In this document: in pieces, positions 12,558-23,350 of the stretch | Layout of the letters: every line of letters begins with the position of its first letter | Numbering within the stretch: position 1 is the stretch's first letter | From: Schistocerca nitens | Lineage: Eukaryota > Arthropoda > Insecta > Orthoptera > Acrididae | DNA length: 64,000 nucleotides | Assembly (NCBI RefSeq): GCF_023898315.1 | Contig: NC_064622.1 | Location: 168,288,178-168,352,177 of the forward strand | Direction: 5' to 3' | Notes under the pieces: generated by a model | Database searches by the model: none | Seen by the model: the letters and a program-made list of their open reading frames with translations, nothing else | Told to the model about the DNA's origin: nothing | Translations under genes and position numbers: made by a program

Positions 12558-14036
12558 ATGAAACATTCTAGCCGGATTGCCTGGAAGATAATTAAGAAGC
12601 TAAATAATGACCCTAAGCAGCAAATGGAAGCACCAAGAGTAACAGCCAACCAATTAGCACACCAACTCATTCTTAATGGGAAAATGAAGACTCCAGCAAA
12701 AACCATCCCAATAAGAAATGGTGAAAGTGACATGAACTACTACAGCCGTCCATTTACCATCGAAGAGCTAGAGTCCGCACTTAAATCTCTGAAACCTCGC
12801 AAAGCAGCATGGCTAGACGACCTTAGGAATGAACAGATCCTTAAATTTGGTGAGTACATGAAAAACTGGCTGCTCTTACTTTTCAATACCTGTATCTGGC
12901 TAAACAACATCCCGAAAATCTGGAGAAAGGGCAAGGTCATAGCCATTCCAAAACCTGGCAAACCATTGGACGAGGCAAAAAATTTCAGACCGGTAACACT
13001 ACTTTGCTGCTTGTACAAGGTGTTCGAGCGCATGCTGCTGAATCGACTTGTGCCTAATATTGATCATCAGATAATTCCAGAGCAGGCAGGGTTTCACCCT
13101 GGGAAAACTTGCACTGGACAGGTCTTGAATCTTACCCAGTTCATAGAGCATGGGTACGAGAACCGTCCAATTACTGCAGCCGTACTTGTCGACCTCTCAT
13201 CCGCATTCGACACTGTAAATCACAAACTGCTGCTCACTAAAATATACACTATGACTAATGATTTCGGGCTGATACAAATTATATCAACTCTTCTCAGCAA
13301 CAGACGGTTCATCACACAGCTAGGAGGGGAGCGGAGCCGATGGCGTATCCAGAAAAATGGACTACCCAAAGGCAGTGTCCTCACACCCACTCTTTTCAAC
13401 ATATATGTGAATGATCAACCAGTTGCACCAGGGACTAGGAGCTTTGCTTACGTGGACGATCTTGCAATAGCTGTGCAGGGTTGGAACTTTAACGACATAG
13501 AAATTAGCCTTACGAATGCCCTCAACGGTCTAACGCCATACTACGAAGCCAACTGCCTATGCCTGAATGCAGCAAAAACATTATCCTACCTATTCCATCT
13601 TCGAAACCGAGACGCCAAACATACCCTAAACATCACGTGGAACAACCAACGGATTGCGTTCAGCAGCACTTCTTGTTATTTAGGCGTCACCCTTGATCGC
13701 ACACTTACTTACAGACATCATGTAGACAAGGTCAGGGGCAAACTATCAACAAGAAACAACCTCCTGAGTAAGCTCACCTCCACAAAATGGGGTGCCGACC
13801 CACATACTTTACGTACGTTGGCACTTGCACTCTGCTACTCGGTTGCTGAATATGCTGCCCCAGTTTGGGAAAGATCAGCGCATGCAAAACGAGTGGATCC
13901 TCTGCTGAACAATGCCTGTCACATAATCACGGGATGCCTAAGACCCACCCCGATTAGCCAGCTTTATTTGCTTAGTGGCATAGCTCCACCCAACATCAGA
14001 CGAGCTATAGCAAGCGAAGCAGAGCGCCTCAAGTAG
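12558..14036 (+). pseudogene. LINE J reverse transcriptase domain
   Basis: RT domain of 492 residues in the same frame as the endonuclease. Order of motifs: WRKGKVIAIPKPGKP, NFRPVTLLCCLYKVFERML, IPEQAGFHPGKTC, AAVLVDLSSAFDTVNH (motif A, catalytic Asp), NGLPKGSVLTPTLFNIYVND (motif B), RSFAYVDDLAIAVQGW (motif C, YVDD intact), CYLGVTLDRTLTYR, and the thumb/connection stretch ALALCYSVAEYAAPVWERSA. It ends with GIAPPNIRRAIASEAERLK at a stop, shortly before the inner insertion. The palm motifs look intact; the element is dead because of upstream stops and the inner insertion. Confidence 0.9.
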
Positions 14037-14129
14037 CTGCGCGACCAGCGCCATCCTCTCACCCAACGAACAATTGGCCTCTGGAAATGAACTAAAATGG
14101 CCATTACATCTACATCTACATTTATACTC

Positions 14130-14579
14130 TGCAAGCCACCCAAAGGTGTGTGGCGGAGGGCACTTTACGTGCCACTGTCATTACCTCCCTTACCTATTCC
14201 AGTCGCGTATGGTTCGCGGGAAGAACGACTGTCTGAAAGCCTCCGTGCGCACTCTAATCTCTCTAATTTTACATTCGTGATCTCCTCGGGAGGTATAAGT
14301 AGGGGGAAGCAATATATTCGATACCTCATCCAGAAACGCACCCTCTCGAAACCTGGCGAGCAAGCTACACCACGATGCAGAGCGCCTCTCTTGCAGAATC
14401 TGCCACTTGAGTTTATTAAACATCTCCGTAACGCTATCACGGTTACCAAATAACCCTGTGACGAAACACGCCGCTCTTCTTTGGATCTTCTCTATCTCCT
14501 CCGTCAACCCGATCTGGTACGGATCCCACACTGATGAGTAATACTCAAGTATAGGTCGAACGAGTGTTTTGTAAGCCAC
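14130..14579 (-). pseudogene. CR1-like LINE ORF2, C-terminal part
   Basis: Carboxy-terminal segment after the RT palm: MAYKTLVRPILEYYSSVWDP, then EEIEKIQRRAACFVTGLF and QERRSASWCSLLARFREGAF. This is the conserved tail of CR1/jockey-group RTs that follows the thumb. It continues the ORF2 fragments listed upstream on the same strand. Conceptual sequence between 14580 and 14940 holds the RLFADDAVVY active-site block and a stop near IDKCNVL. The frame is not continuous with the upstream part. Confidence 0.85.
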
Positions 14580-14943
14580 CTCCTTTGTTGATGGACTAAC
14601 ATTTTCTAAGCACTCTCCCAGTGAATCTCAACCTGGTACCCGCCTTACCAACAATTAATTTTATATGATCATTCCACTTCAAATCGTTCCGCACGCATAC
14701 TCCCGGATATTTTACAGAAGTAACTGCTACCAGTGTTTGTCCTGCTATCATATAATCATACAATAAAGGATCCTTCTTTCTATGTATTCACAATACATTA
14801 CATTTGTCTATGTTAAGGGACAGTTGCCACTCCCTGCACCAAGTGCCTATCCGCTGCAGATCTTCCTGCATTTCGCTACAATTTTCTAATGCTGCAACTT
14901 CTCTGTATACTACAGCATCATCCGCGAAAAGCCGCATGGAACT

Positions 14944-15345
14944 TCAGGCACTATCTACTAGGTCATTTATATATATTGTGAAAAGCAATGGTCCCATAAC
15001 ACTCCCCTGTGGCACACCAGAGGTTACTTTAACGTCTGTAGACGTCTCTCCATTGATAACAACATGCTGTGTTCTGTTTGCTAAAAACTCTTCAATCCAG
15101 CCACACAGCTGGTCTGATATTCCATAGGCTCTTACTTTGTTTATCAGGCGACAGTGCGGAACTGTATCGAACGCCTTCCAGAAGTCAAGAAAAATAGCAT
15201 CTACCTGGGAGCCTGTATCTAATATTTTCTGGGTCTCATGAACAAATAAAGCGAGTTGGGTCTCACACGATCGCTGTTTCTGGAATCCATGTTGATTCCT
15301 ACATAGTAGATTCTGGGTTTCAAAAACGACATGATACTCGAGCAA
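14944..15345 (-). pseudogene. CR1-like LINE ORF2, RT palm part
   Basis: Contains [16 protein letters not shown], the motif A block [15 protein letters not shown] and motif [20 protein letters not shown]. It ends in a stop after LVDSA, immediately before RLFADDAVVY. The usual residue in DLSKAF is Trp here (DFWKAF), and the same substitution may be a family trait. A frame change separates it from the N-terminal RT piece at 15356. Confidence 0.85.
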
Positions 15346-15355
15346 AAAACATGTT

Positions 15356-16048
15356 CTACAATTCTACAACAGATCGACGTCTATACTTTTGCGCATCTGC
15401 TCGACGACCTTTCTTGAAGACTGGGACTACCTGTGCTCTTTTCCAATCATTTGGAACCCTCCATTCCTCTAGAGACTTGCGGTACATGGCTGTTAGAAGG
15501 GGGGCAAGTTCTTTCGCGTACTCTGTGTAGAATCGAATTGGTATCCCGTCAGGTCCAGTGAACTTTCCTCTGTTGAGTGATTCCAGTTGCTTTTCTATTC
15601 CTTGGACACTTATTTCGATGTCAGCCATTTTTTCGTTTGTGCGAGGATTTAGAGAAGGAACTGCAGTGCGGTCTTCCTCTGTGAAACAGCTTTGGAAAAA
15701 GGTGTTTAGTATTTCAGCTTTACGCGTGTCATCCTCTGTTTCAATGCCATCATCATCCCGGAGTGTCTGGATATGCTGTTTCGAGCCACTTACTGATTTA
15801 ATGTAAGACCAGAACTTCCTAGGATTTTCTGTCAAGTCGGTACATAGAATATTACTTTCGAATTCACTGAACGCTTCACGCATAGCCCTCCTTATGCTAA
15901 CTTTGACATCGTTTAGCTTCTGTTTGTCTGAGAGGTTTTGGCTGTGTTTAAACTTGGAGTGAAGCTCTCTTTGCTTTTGCAGTAGTTTCCTAACTTTGTT
16001 GTTGTACCACGGTGGGTTTTTCCCGTCCCTCACAGTTTTACTCGGCAC
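15356..16048 (-). pseudogene. CR1-like LINE ORF2, linker and RT fingers
   Basis: Linker (PPWYNNKVRKLLQKQRELH) followed by the RT finger region GPDGIPIRFYTEYAKELAPL and NDWKRAQVVPVFKKGRR. The expected NYRP(V/I)SLTS block is degraded at the end ([10 protein letters not shown]), consistent with a small loss plus frameshift near 15350. The endonuclease piece lies upstream at 16144-16926 in another frame. Confidence 0.85.
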
Positions 16049-16143
16049 GTACCTGTCTAAAACGCATTTTACGATTGCCTTGAACTTTTTCCATAAACAC
16101 TCAACATTGTCAGTTTCGGAACAGAAATTTTCGTTTTGATCTG

Positions 16144-16926
16144 TTAGGTAGTCTGAAATCTGCCTTTATTACTCTTGCTAAACAGATAAACCTTCCTCCC
16201 TTTTTTTATATTCCTATTAACTTCCATATTCAGGGATGCTGCAACGGCCTTATGATCACTGATTCCCTGTTCTGCACATACAGAGTCGAAAAGTTCTGGT
16301 CTGTTTGTTATCAGTAGGTCCAAGATGTTATCTCCACGAGTCGGTTCTCTGTTTAATTGCTCGAGGTAATTTTCGGATAGTGCACTCAGTATAATGTCAC
16401 TCGATGCTCTGTCCCTACCACCCGTCCTAAACATCTGAGTGTCCCAGTCTATATCTGGTAAATTGAAATCTCCACCTAAGACTATAACATGCTGAGAAAA
16501 TTTATGTGAAATGTATTCCAAATTTTCTCTCAGTTGTTCTGCCACTAATGCTGCTGAGTTGGGAGGTCGGTAAAAGGAGCCAATTATTAACCTAGTTCGG
16601 TTGTTGAGTGTAACCTCCACCCATAATAATTCACAGGAACTATCCACTTCTACTTCACTACAGGATAAACTACTACTAACAGCGACGAACACTCCACCAC
16701 CGGTTGCATGCAATCTATCCTTTCTAAACACCGTCTGTACATTTGCAAAAATTTCGGCAGAATTTATCTCTGGCTTCAGCCAGCTTTCTGTACCTATAAC
16801 GATTTCAGCTTCGGTGCTTTCTATCAGCACTTGAAGTTCCGGTACTTTACCAACGCAGCTTCGACAGTTGACAATTACAATACCGATTGCTGCTTGGTCC
16901 ACGCATGTCCTGACTTTGCCCCGCAC
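16144..16926 (-). pseudogene. CR1-like LINE ORF2, endonuclease domain
   Basis: APE-type endonuclease with all landmark blocks: IVIVNCRSCVGKVPEL, IVIGTESWLKPEI (catalytic Glu), IIGSFYRPPNS, VLGGDFNLPDIDW, ILDLLITNRPEL and GISDHKAV (catalytic Asp/His). Its Met lies about 40 bases after the ORF1 stop, so ORF2 probably starts here and is translated by reinitiation or a similar route (inference). A frameshift separates it from the RT pieces. Confidence 0.88.
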
Positions 16927-16967
16927 CCGTTGAGGCTGTTGCCCTTTCTGTACTTACCCGAGGCCAT

Positions 16968-17954
16968 CTAACCTAAAAAACCGCCCAGCCCACGCCACAC
17001 AACCCCTGCTACCCGTGTAGCCGCTTGTTGCGTGTAGTGGACTCCTGACCTATCCAGCGGAACCCGAAACCCCACCACCCTATGGCGCAAGTCGAGGAAT
17101 CTGCAGCCCACATGGTCGCAGAACCGTCTCAGCCTCTGATTCAGACCCTCCACTCGGCTCTGTACCAAAGGTCCGCAGTCAGTCCTGTCGACGATGCTGC
17201 AGATGGTGAGCTCTGCTTTCATCCCACTAGCGAGACTGGCAGTCTTCACCAAATCAGATAGCCGCCGGAAGCCAGAGAGGATTTCCTCCGATCCATAGCG
17301 ACACACATCATTGGTGCCGACATGAGCGACCACCTGCAAATGGGTGCACCCTGTACCCTTCATGGCATCCGGAAGGACCCTTTCCACATCTGGAATGACT
17401 CCCCCCGGTATGCACACGGAGTGCACATTGGTTTTCTTCCCCTCTCTTGCTGCCATTTCCCTAAGGGGCCCCATTACGCGCCTGACGTTGGAGCTCCCAA
17501 CTACCAGTAAGCCCACCCTCTGCGACCGCCCGGATCTTGCAGACTGAGGGGCAAACTCTGGAACAGGACAAGCAGCCATGTCAGGCCGAAGATCAGTATC
17601 AGCCTGAGACAGAGCCTGAAACCGGTTCGTCAGACAAACTGGAGAGGCCTTCCGTTCAGCCCTCCGGAATGTCTTTCGCCCCCTGCCACACCTTGAGACG
17701 ACCTCCCACTCTACCACAGGTGAGGGATCAGCCTCAATGTGGGCAGTATCCCAGGCAACCACAGTCGTAGTCCGATCGGGGGATGCGTGGGACGAGCTGG
17801 CCGTCCCCGACAAACCCCCATCCGGACCCCCACAGTGATGCCCATTGGCAACAGCCTCAAGCTGTGTGACCAAAGCCAACACTGCCTGAAGCTGGGAGCG
17901 AAGGGATGCCAACTCAGCCTGCATCCGAACACAGCAGTTGCAGTCCCTATCCAT
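16968..17954 (-). CDS. CR1-like LINE ORF1 protein with SGNH-hydrolase (esterase) domain
   Basis: Open frame of 328 residues. Residues 1-50 hold a Cys-containing start (CNCCVRMQAELASLRSQLQ) and a short Leu-rich coiled coil. Residues 60-145 are Ser/Pro-rich linker. From about 150 to 325 is an SGNH/GDSL-like hydrolase fold: VGLLVVGSSNVRRV supplies the nucleophile Ser block, VVAHVGTNDVCRYG the GxND block, and DRSGVHYTQQAATRVA the Asp-x-x-His block, so the Ser, Gly, Asn and Asp/His signature residues are all present. Known: esterase-type ORF1 proteins occur in CR1-group LINEs and are thought to aid RNP formation or membrane/lipid contact. It is uninterrupted although ORF2 is broken, which fits a recent insertion. 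Confidence 0.88.
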   Translation of the reverse strand: MDRDCNCCVRMQAELASLRSQLQAVLALVTQLEAVANGHHCGGPDGGLSGTASSSHASPDRTTTVVAWDTAHIEADPSPVVEWEVVSRCGRGRKTFRRAERKASPVCLTNRFQALSQADTDLRPDMAACPVPEFAPQSARSGRSQRVGLLVVGSSNVRRVMGPLREMAAREGKKTNVHSVCIPGGVIPDVERVLPDAMKGTGCTHLQVVAHVGTNDVCRYGSEEILSGFRRLSDLVKTASLASGMKAELTICSIVDRTDCGPLVQSRVEGLNQRLRRFCDHVGCRFLDLRHRVVGFRVPLDRSGVHYTQQAATRVAGVVWRGLGGFLG

Positions 17955-18110
17955 GCTAAAAACTGTTGTGCAAAGAACGTCTGAACTAATCTACAGAGAG
18001 CGGAAACAAATCGACAAAATTTAAACGGTTATTAAAATACAAGATTGCCTAGTAAATGCAGTAATGCTGCTACTTATGCACTGCTGACACACTGCTCGGC
18101 GGCGGAAGGA

Positions 18111-18568
18111 GACTACGCGATTTTACACAATTCAGGTACTAAAACGCGATGCTACAACTCTCAAATACTATAATACGCCCAAAATTTATGAATTAAACAA
18201 TGCAAGTACCCAAAACACGCAAAGAAATTAAGAATTAAACTATGTAACAAATGAGTGAGCTAGGAGTATACGACTTGCTGCTGCAGCTGCTTATCCAACG
18301 GCGGCAGGGAGCACACTGACTGTGACCAACCGACACTGGCCTTTCAAAACAAAAACAGAAGACAAACGACTACGCGAATTTACACTATTCAGGTACTAAA
18401 ACGCGATGCTACAACTCTCAAATACTATATTACGCCCGAAATTTATGAATTAAACAATGCAAGTACCAAAAACACGCAAAGAAATTAAGAATTAAACTAT
18501 GTAACAAATGAGTGAGCTAGGAGTATACGACTTGCTGCTGCAGCTGCTTATCCAACGGCGGCAGGGAG
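18111..18568 (-). repeat. Tandem 257-bp monomers in the CR1-like LINE 5' UTR
   Basis: The block starting GACTACGCGA at 18111 recurs at 18368 (period 257). The second, outer copy is cut at about 200 bp where LINE J resumes. Copies are nearly identical. Monomeric 5' UTRs act as promoters in some LINEs, so a promoter role is inferred, not seen. Confidence 0.8.
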
Positions 18569-18788
18569 AACCCTCAACCGCCTACGAACTGGGGTGGACA
18601 GATGCAATGTAAACATGTGTAAATGGGGATACCGAGACGGGACGGACATGTGCCAGTGCGGACAGACCCAAACAATGGACCACCTCCTGGAATGCAGCAA
18701 CATGGGGGAAGTGTGCAGGAAAGAAGATCTGGCAAACGCTACGGCAGTGGCAGTTAAATGTGCTGAATTTTGGCGGGACATGATATGA
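18569..18788 (+). pseudogene. LINE J C-terminal Cys/His knuckle
   Basis: Resumption of LINE J after the inner insertion. The frame reads TLNRLRTGVDRCNVNMCKWG, then MCQCGQTQTMDHLLEC and a short helix ending AVKCAEFWRDMI. The C-x-C-x9-H-x3-C pattern is the knuckle typical of the end of many jockey/R1-group ORF2 proteins. From what I remember of close relatives, some 70-80 residues normally separate DQRHPL (near 14040) from this block, and they are not present on either side. Confidence 0.8.
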
Positions 18789-18948
18789 TATATATATACT
18801 ATGTTTGTCTTTATATTGTAATGTGACTCCCCATTCTGGGTTTGTTTTATTTATACATATGTGTATTGTATTTGTATTTGTGTGTATATGTAATATGTGG
18901 GTTGTCTATGGCTTGGACATGATTAAATAAATAAATAAAATAAATAAA

Positions 18949-19579
18949 TTTAATGAGTTAATTTTTAATTGTAATTTCTGTAAATTTAACTTTGAACAAT
19001 GTGTAGTTTCAGTACCTATTATTGTGAGGAAATATAAGGGCCTGAGTTTTGGTCCCAAGACAGTCAGCACATGGCTGAGTTCCAGACGAGGAACCTGTAT
19101 TGGTTAGATCAATAACAATGCACATGTGAAATAAGTGTAACACAATTAGGCACCGTGTTAAAACAATGACAGTGTCTGTTCAACATGTACCACAATATTG
19201 TGCAAGACTTGTAAGGTTTGATTAAATTTTTACTGCTCGTAGATGAACAACAATAAACTATTGAAACAGTATGTGGATGTTCGCTTGCAACCTATTAATG
19301 AGTCTCATAGAAAGTTAAACAATAGTGCACTGGCCATATAATTGTGTATTACAGGGAGGGGGATTTGTGAACAGTGAAAGTAAACATCTGCGAAATGCAA
19401 ATGTGCACCTGTTGGCTACATCATTTAAAGCAGTCCATGTTTGACTTCCATCCTCCTCCCCCCCCCCCCCCCCCCCCTCCCCCTCCCCACACACACACCA
19501 GTTTTTCAGCCAGTATAGCAATTCAATATGTCAACACCAAGGGCAAGAAATGAAGAAATAAAGCAGGCGAACCATCACA
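18949..19579 (+). repeat. E2 left LTR, second half
   Basis: Aligns with about 23900-24507 of the right LTR, from TTTAATGAGTTAA to ATAAAGCAGGCGAACC. Holds a 20-C run at 19458-19477 where the right LTR has an interrupted C-rich stretch. Confidence 0.85.
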
Positions 19580-19963
19580 TTTAGTGCTCTGGGCGAGGAC
19601 TATTGTATGTGGACACAATAAACTAGGACTCAGAGTTTTGACAGTGGAGTGTGAACTCAAGTGGTTTACAGTACAGTTTTAAATGGAGAAGCAACAGCCA
19701 ATCAGCACTGGGGTTTCATGGCTACAGTAGGACAGCAGCCAACCATTGAGCAGCATCTATCTAAGCAGCCATTGAGTGCAGGAGCTACCAAGCAGCACAC
19801 GGGTGGACACGTCTGACCGAGATAAACAAGATGCCTCGCTGAGAGAACTACAACTTGCAGCAGATGATGATTCTAGATGACAACCACGGCAGAGAAGCAG
19901 CAGATGAGTGATTAAAAAGAAGATAATTCATTGCAAAAGCTGTTTTGTAGTAAGTGATACATA

Positions 19964-21387
19964 ATGAGTGATCTTAACGAGCAAGACAGTTTGATGGGAG
20001 ACAAGAGACAACAGGAGACTGGTTCTGTAGATGACAGTGATCATAAATCAAACATGAATGTAGCTTTGAATGATGGGGATGAAAGTCCTATTGTAAATTG
20101 AATGATAAAAGTGTCATATGCATTGTATGGTGATGTGAGCAAAATGGACAAAAATAGTACTTAAGTGGATGTAATGATTAATGTTAAGAGGGAGGAACCT
20201 AATAGCGAAAGTCAGCAAGGCAAAAGTTTATGGCAGATGAAAATTTGGAAGTGATGTTAAGGCAAATTATGTGAAGTTTGAGTATTTTGAGTAATACAAG
20301 TTTGAAAGAAGACATTAGTAATATGAAAAAAGACATTAATAGGGTGGAAAATAGTATGAAAAAAGACATTAGTAGGGTGCAAAATAGTATGAAAGAAGAC
20401 ATTAATAGGCTGTAAAAGAAAACTGAAAGCATTAGAACAGACATGGTTAGCTTAAAGGATGAACTGAAGGGAGAAATTAAAAAGGTGATTCAGGTAGTCA
20501 GCTCTAATCTTTCATAATTAAATAACAGGTTGAGGCAGTAGCTAAAGACAGTGATGAAAAGGTAAAGAAAGTAGTACGTAACACTAATGAGAAATTAACA
20601 TTAGTCAGTAGTAAATGTGTAGAAGAGAGAAAGAAACTTTGTGATGACTCTAGTAGGAGGGTGGAGGCTTCTGAAAAACAGTGTAAAGATGAAGTCAAAG
20701 CTGCCAGGAAATTTTGTGCTGAAAACAGGGTTAAATTTGAGAACCAAATTGATGAGATTAAAAATAATTTTGAAACAGAGGTAGAAACCAAGTGTGCGGT
20801 AGTAGTAGAGGAAAAACTGATAAAAGTAAATGAAAATGTATATTCAAAATTGACTGAAATGGAAATAAACATGGAAGAGGTAGAAAATCTAAAGCATAGA
20901 GAAAGTGACAGTGGGCCTGATTCTGACAGTAGTTGTAATGATGATATCAATGACGAATCCAGTAGTGATAATGATGACAATGTGGTAAGAAAAAAAGGAA
21001 GTGTGGCACCCTGTAATAACAGCAAATGTACAAGGTATACATTTTAAGTGTTTACTGGACAGTGGAAGTGATTTGAGTGGCATTTCATGGGCATCTTTTG
21101 AATCAATTAAAAACACAAAGGTTATAGTGGTGATGCATGTTTATGGAATAAAAATTATTGGTGTTACTGGTAAGCTATCAAAGAGTGTGAAACGACAGGT
21201 ACTATTGACTGCAGAATTGGTAGGACAGTTGTTGGAGTACATTTTCTTGGTGATTCAAAATCTCAGCTTGATGTTATATCTGAGACTAATTTCCTGTGCA
21301 TATAGCAAGTATGCAGTTCAACAATCTGTGTTGGATTCATTATGTGGCAATAATGCTTGCCCCACCAGTCTGCCTCATTTTTTGTGA
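19964..21387 (+). pseudogene. E2 gag-like and protease-like parts
   Basis: Fossil coding remnants of E2. They begin with an acidic Met-led start (MSDLNEQDSLMGDKRQQETG) and continue with Lys/Glu-rich coiled-coil segments. An acidic Ser/Asp cluster follows around 20890-20990. Last comes a retropepsin-like block (FKCLLDSGSDLSGIS, near 21050-21090), whose DSG is the catalytic-site motif. The order Gag coiled coil, acidic tract, protease resembles E1 and R, so I place E2 in the same lineage. Broken, many breaks. Confidence 0.65.
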
Positions 21388-21389
21388 TT

Positions 21390-22923
21390 CCTGAGGCAGT
21401 CAAACTCTTCTCCTATCCTATCTGTAGTTATAAATCAACAGAGATATCTTTCTTTGACTTTCATATGATTTTGTGCAGTAGGATACTTTAGTGTCAGGAT
21501 ATGTTAGAAAAAGGTTTCTCCAATATTATTTATTTATATATAAAGTTGTGTTAGTGATAAGTAATGGAATCATAAGATGATGGAAGAAAGTAAATTGGTA
21601 CAATGGTTAAAGAATTTCTGTCAGACAGACATAAGGTAAACTGAAAATGAAAGGTATCAGCATATATGAACTATAATTAACATCTGAAGTAATTAGCTCA
21701 TTGGTGCAGCAGCAGAGGCAATATGCAGTAAAAGTCATCTTGAATACTAGACCTTAATATTAATTGTGATATAATAGAAGTGTTTGTGTTCAGTGCAGTC
21801 AGTATATTGAGATAACTAGCTACCTATCGAAGCGTGTTATGGTATAGACTTTTCTTACCTTACGGAATAAGCAAGATTTGCATGTATATTGCTCTTCAGG
21901 CTAGAATATTAGGCAATTTGTTAGAATACATTGAAATAATAGTTTTTCTAAGTGATAATTTTGTCTGATCAGTAATGAGAGTTAAGTTAGCCTTAGCTTA
22001 AGGATCTGTTACTGTGGAGTGTTTTTCTGTAGATTCAGTTTTGCATCAGATAAGCAGAGCAGGTGTTTATTTATTAAATAATGAGGTAATAATGAAATAA
22101 TAAAACAACGAATAATGTTAGAGTCTTAATGGTTAGGAAGCCTGTCTCTGCAGTAGGGATATTTTTTGGATGTGTACTCCACTAGCTAACAAGGTAAGAA
22201 ATGTAAGTAAAATAATGGAGCTGATAGACATAATTAATGAAAAAGATAACTGTATACAAACAAATGTGATGTAACTGAATGGAGGATCTATTTTTGAACT
22301 AGGCAACATTAGGTACTGTGTATATTGTGCAATTCATGACACTGCAGCTGGGAATGGGAGCTTAACTGAAAGAGCAATATTTTAATGAGGTACAAGTCAT
22401 ATAATGCTGCATCATTGGACATATATGTTATCTGAAAAACTTCTATTTGTGTTCTAAGGAATTATGAGCTTAAAGTGGTAATACTGGAATGAAGACCAAT
22501 AAGTTTGGTAATTAACTGATACCTGTGGTGTGAGAGTGATGTGAATATTTGGAAAGGTCAAACATTTGGTAACATTTTGTGATGATTTAATTTTCTGGTT
22601 GTGTGAGAGTAGTGCTCAGAGTGGAATAGAGAAGTGGGGCAATGATTTGGTACAACTTCCACACCAGTAATTTTGATATGAATAGAAATTAAGTTATGTG
22701 ATGGTGACTCTATGTTTTTTCACAATGTAATGGTTAATTTCTTCATGTACTGTGGCAGAGGAGAACCATCTCCAAGGGAACTGGCAGCAGTGTATTTCCT
22801 TACTAACTGCCACTTGGACCTGTTGAAGGTGTGGAAAACTTGGTGGGAAAGTGTGTTAAGGCTCATTAAAGTTGTGAAAGTGGTTGTGAAAACTACTAAA
22901 CATTGAGCAAGTGAAAGTTTCTG

Positions 22924-22954
<31 letters not shown>

Positions 22955-23350
22955 TTTGTTTGCTTTTTGCAACCTATGAGGATTTATTATTTGAAGCAAG
23001 ACAGGACTTGTATGAAGTGATATGTACCTTTGAATGTAATCCTTGCTTACCTAAAAAGGACATCACTTATGATGAAGATGCATAATTTTTATTAAAAGTA
23101 TAACTTGTAGATATTTTGTGTAGATGTACAATACGCTTCATGTAGATATTTTGTATGGGATTTTCATATGGTCAGTTCAATTCCTAAGCAGGAATTTGAA
23201 ACATATATGTACTGTAGTTTTGATAAGATTTCATATGTAATATTTTTTTGTGTGTACATTTTTAACCCACTGTCTGGGGTCACTTGTGGTCATTGAATTG
23301 CCCAGTTAGCTATTTACAATATCTAACCAGTCAACCCAATGAGCGGGTAA
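21390..23350 (+). other. E2 inner region without visible coding part
   Basis: AT-rich. No RT, RNase H or integrase motif was seen on either strand. A C16 run followed by (CA)n is at 22924-22951. The segment ends at the right LTR. Confidence 0.5.

Larger units (their letters stand above)
14101..18568 (-). mobile_element. CR1-like LINE inserted antisense in LINE J
   Basis: Nearly complete two-ORF non-LTR element on the - strand. In its own sense direction it has tandem 5' UTR monomers (18568-17955), ORF1 with an SGNH-hydrolase domain (17954-16968), ORF2 with endonuclease and RT (16926-about 14130), and a 3' end with short repeats reading GTAGATGTAGATG. A 5'-truncated relative with the same 3' end lies at 49981-51232. 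ORF1 of this type is known from CR1-group LINEs. No clear target duplication. Flanking J sequence resumes at 18569. Confidence 0.85.
11434..18948 (+). mobile_element. LINE J (non-LTR retrotransposon), interrupted by a CR1-like LINE
   Basis: Non-LTR element on the + strand with an APE-type endonuclease, a reverse transcriptase, a C-terminal Cys/His knuckle and a (AAAT)n-type tail at about 18921-18948. It sits inside the left LTR of E2: AATTTAGTGAG (11423-11433) precedes it and AATTTAATGAG (18947-18957) follows, an 11-bp duplication with one change. Without the inner insertion it is about 3.0 kb and has only about 86 bases before the first Met, so it looks like a single-ORF element, possibly full length at the 5' end. 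Clade not assigned with confidence (jockey/CR1/RTE group). Confidence 0.85.

Noticed and set aside
17711-17932. Minus- and plus-strand short frames within the LINE ORF1 region
   Set aside because: They are alternative frames of the SGNH-hydrolase ORF1 and its GC-rich linker.
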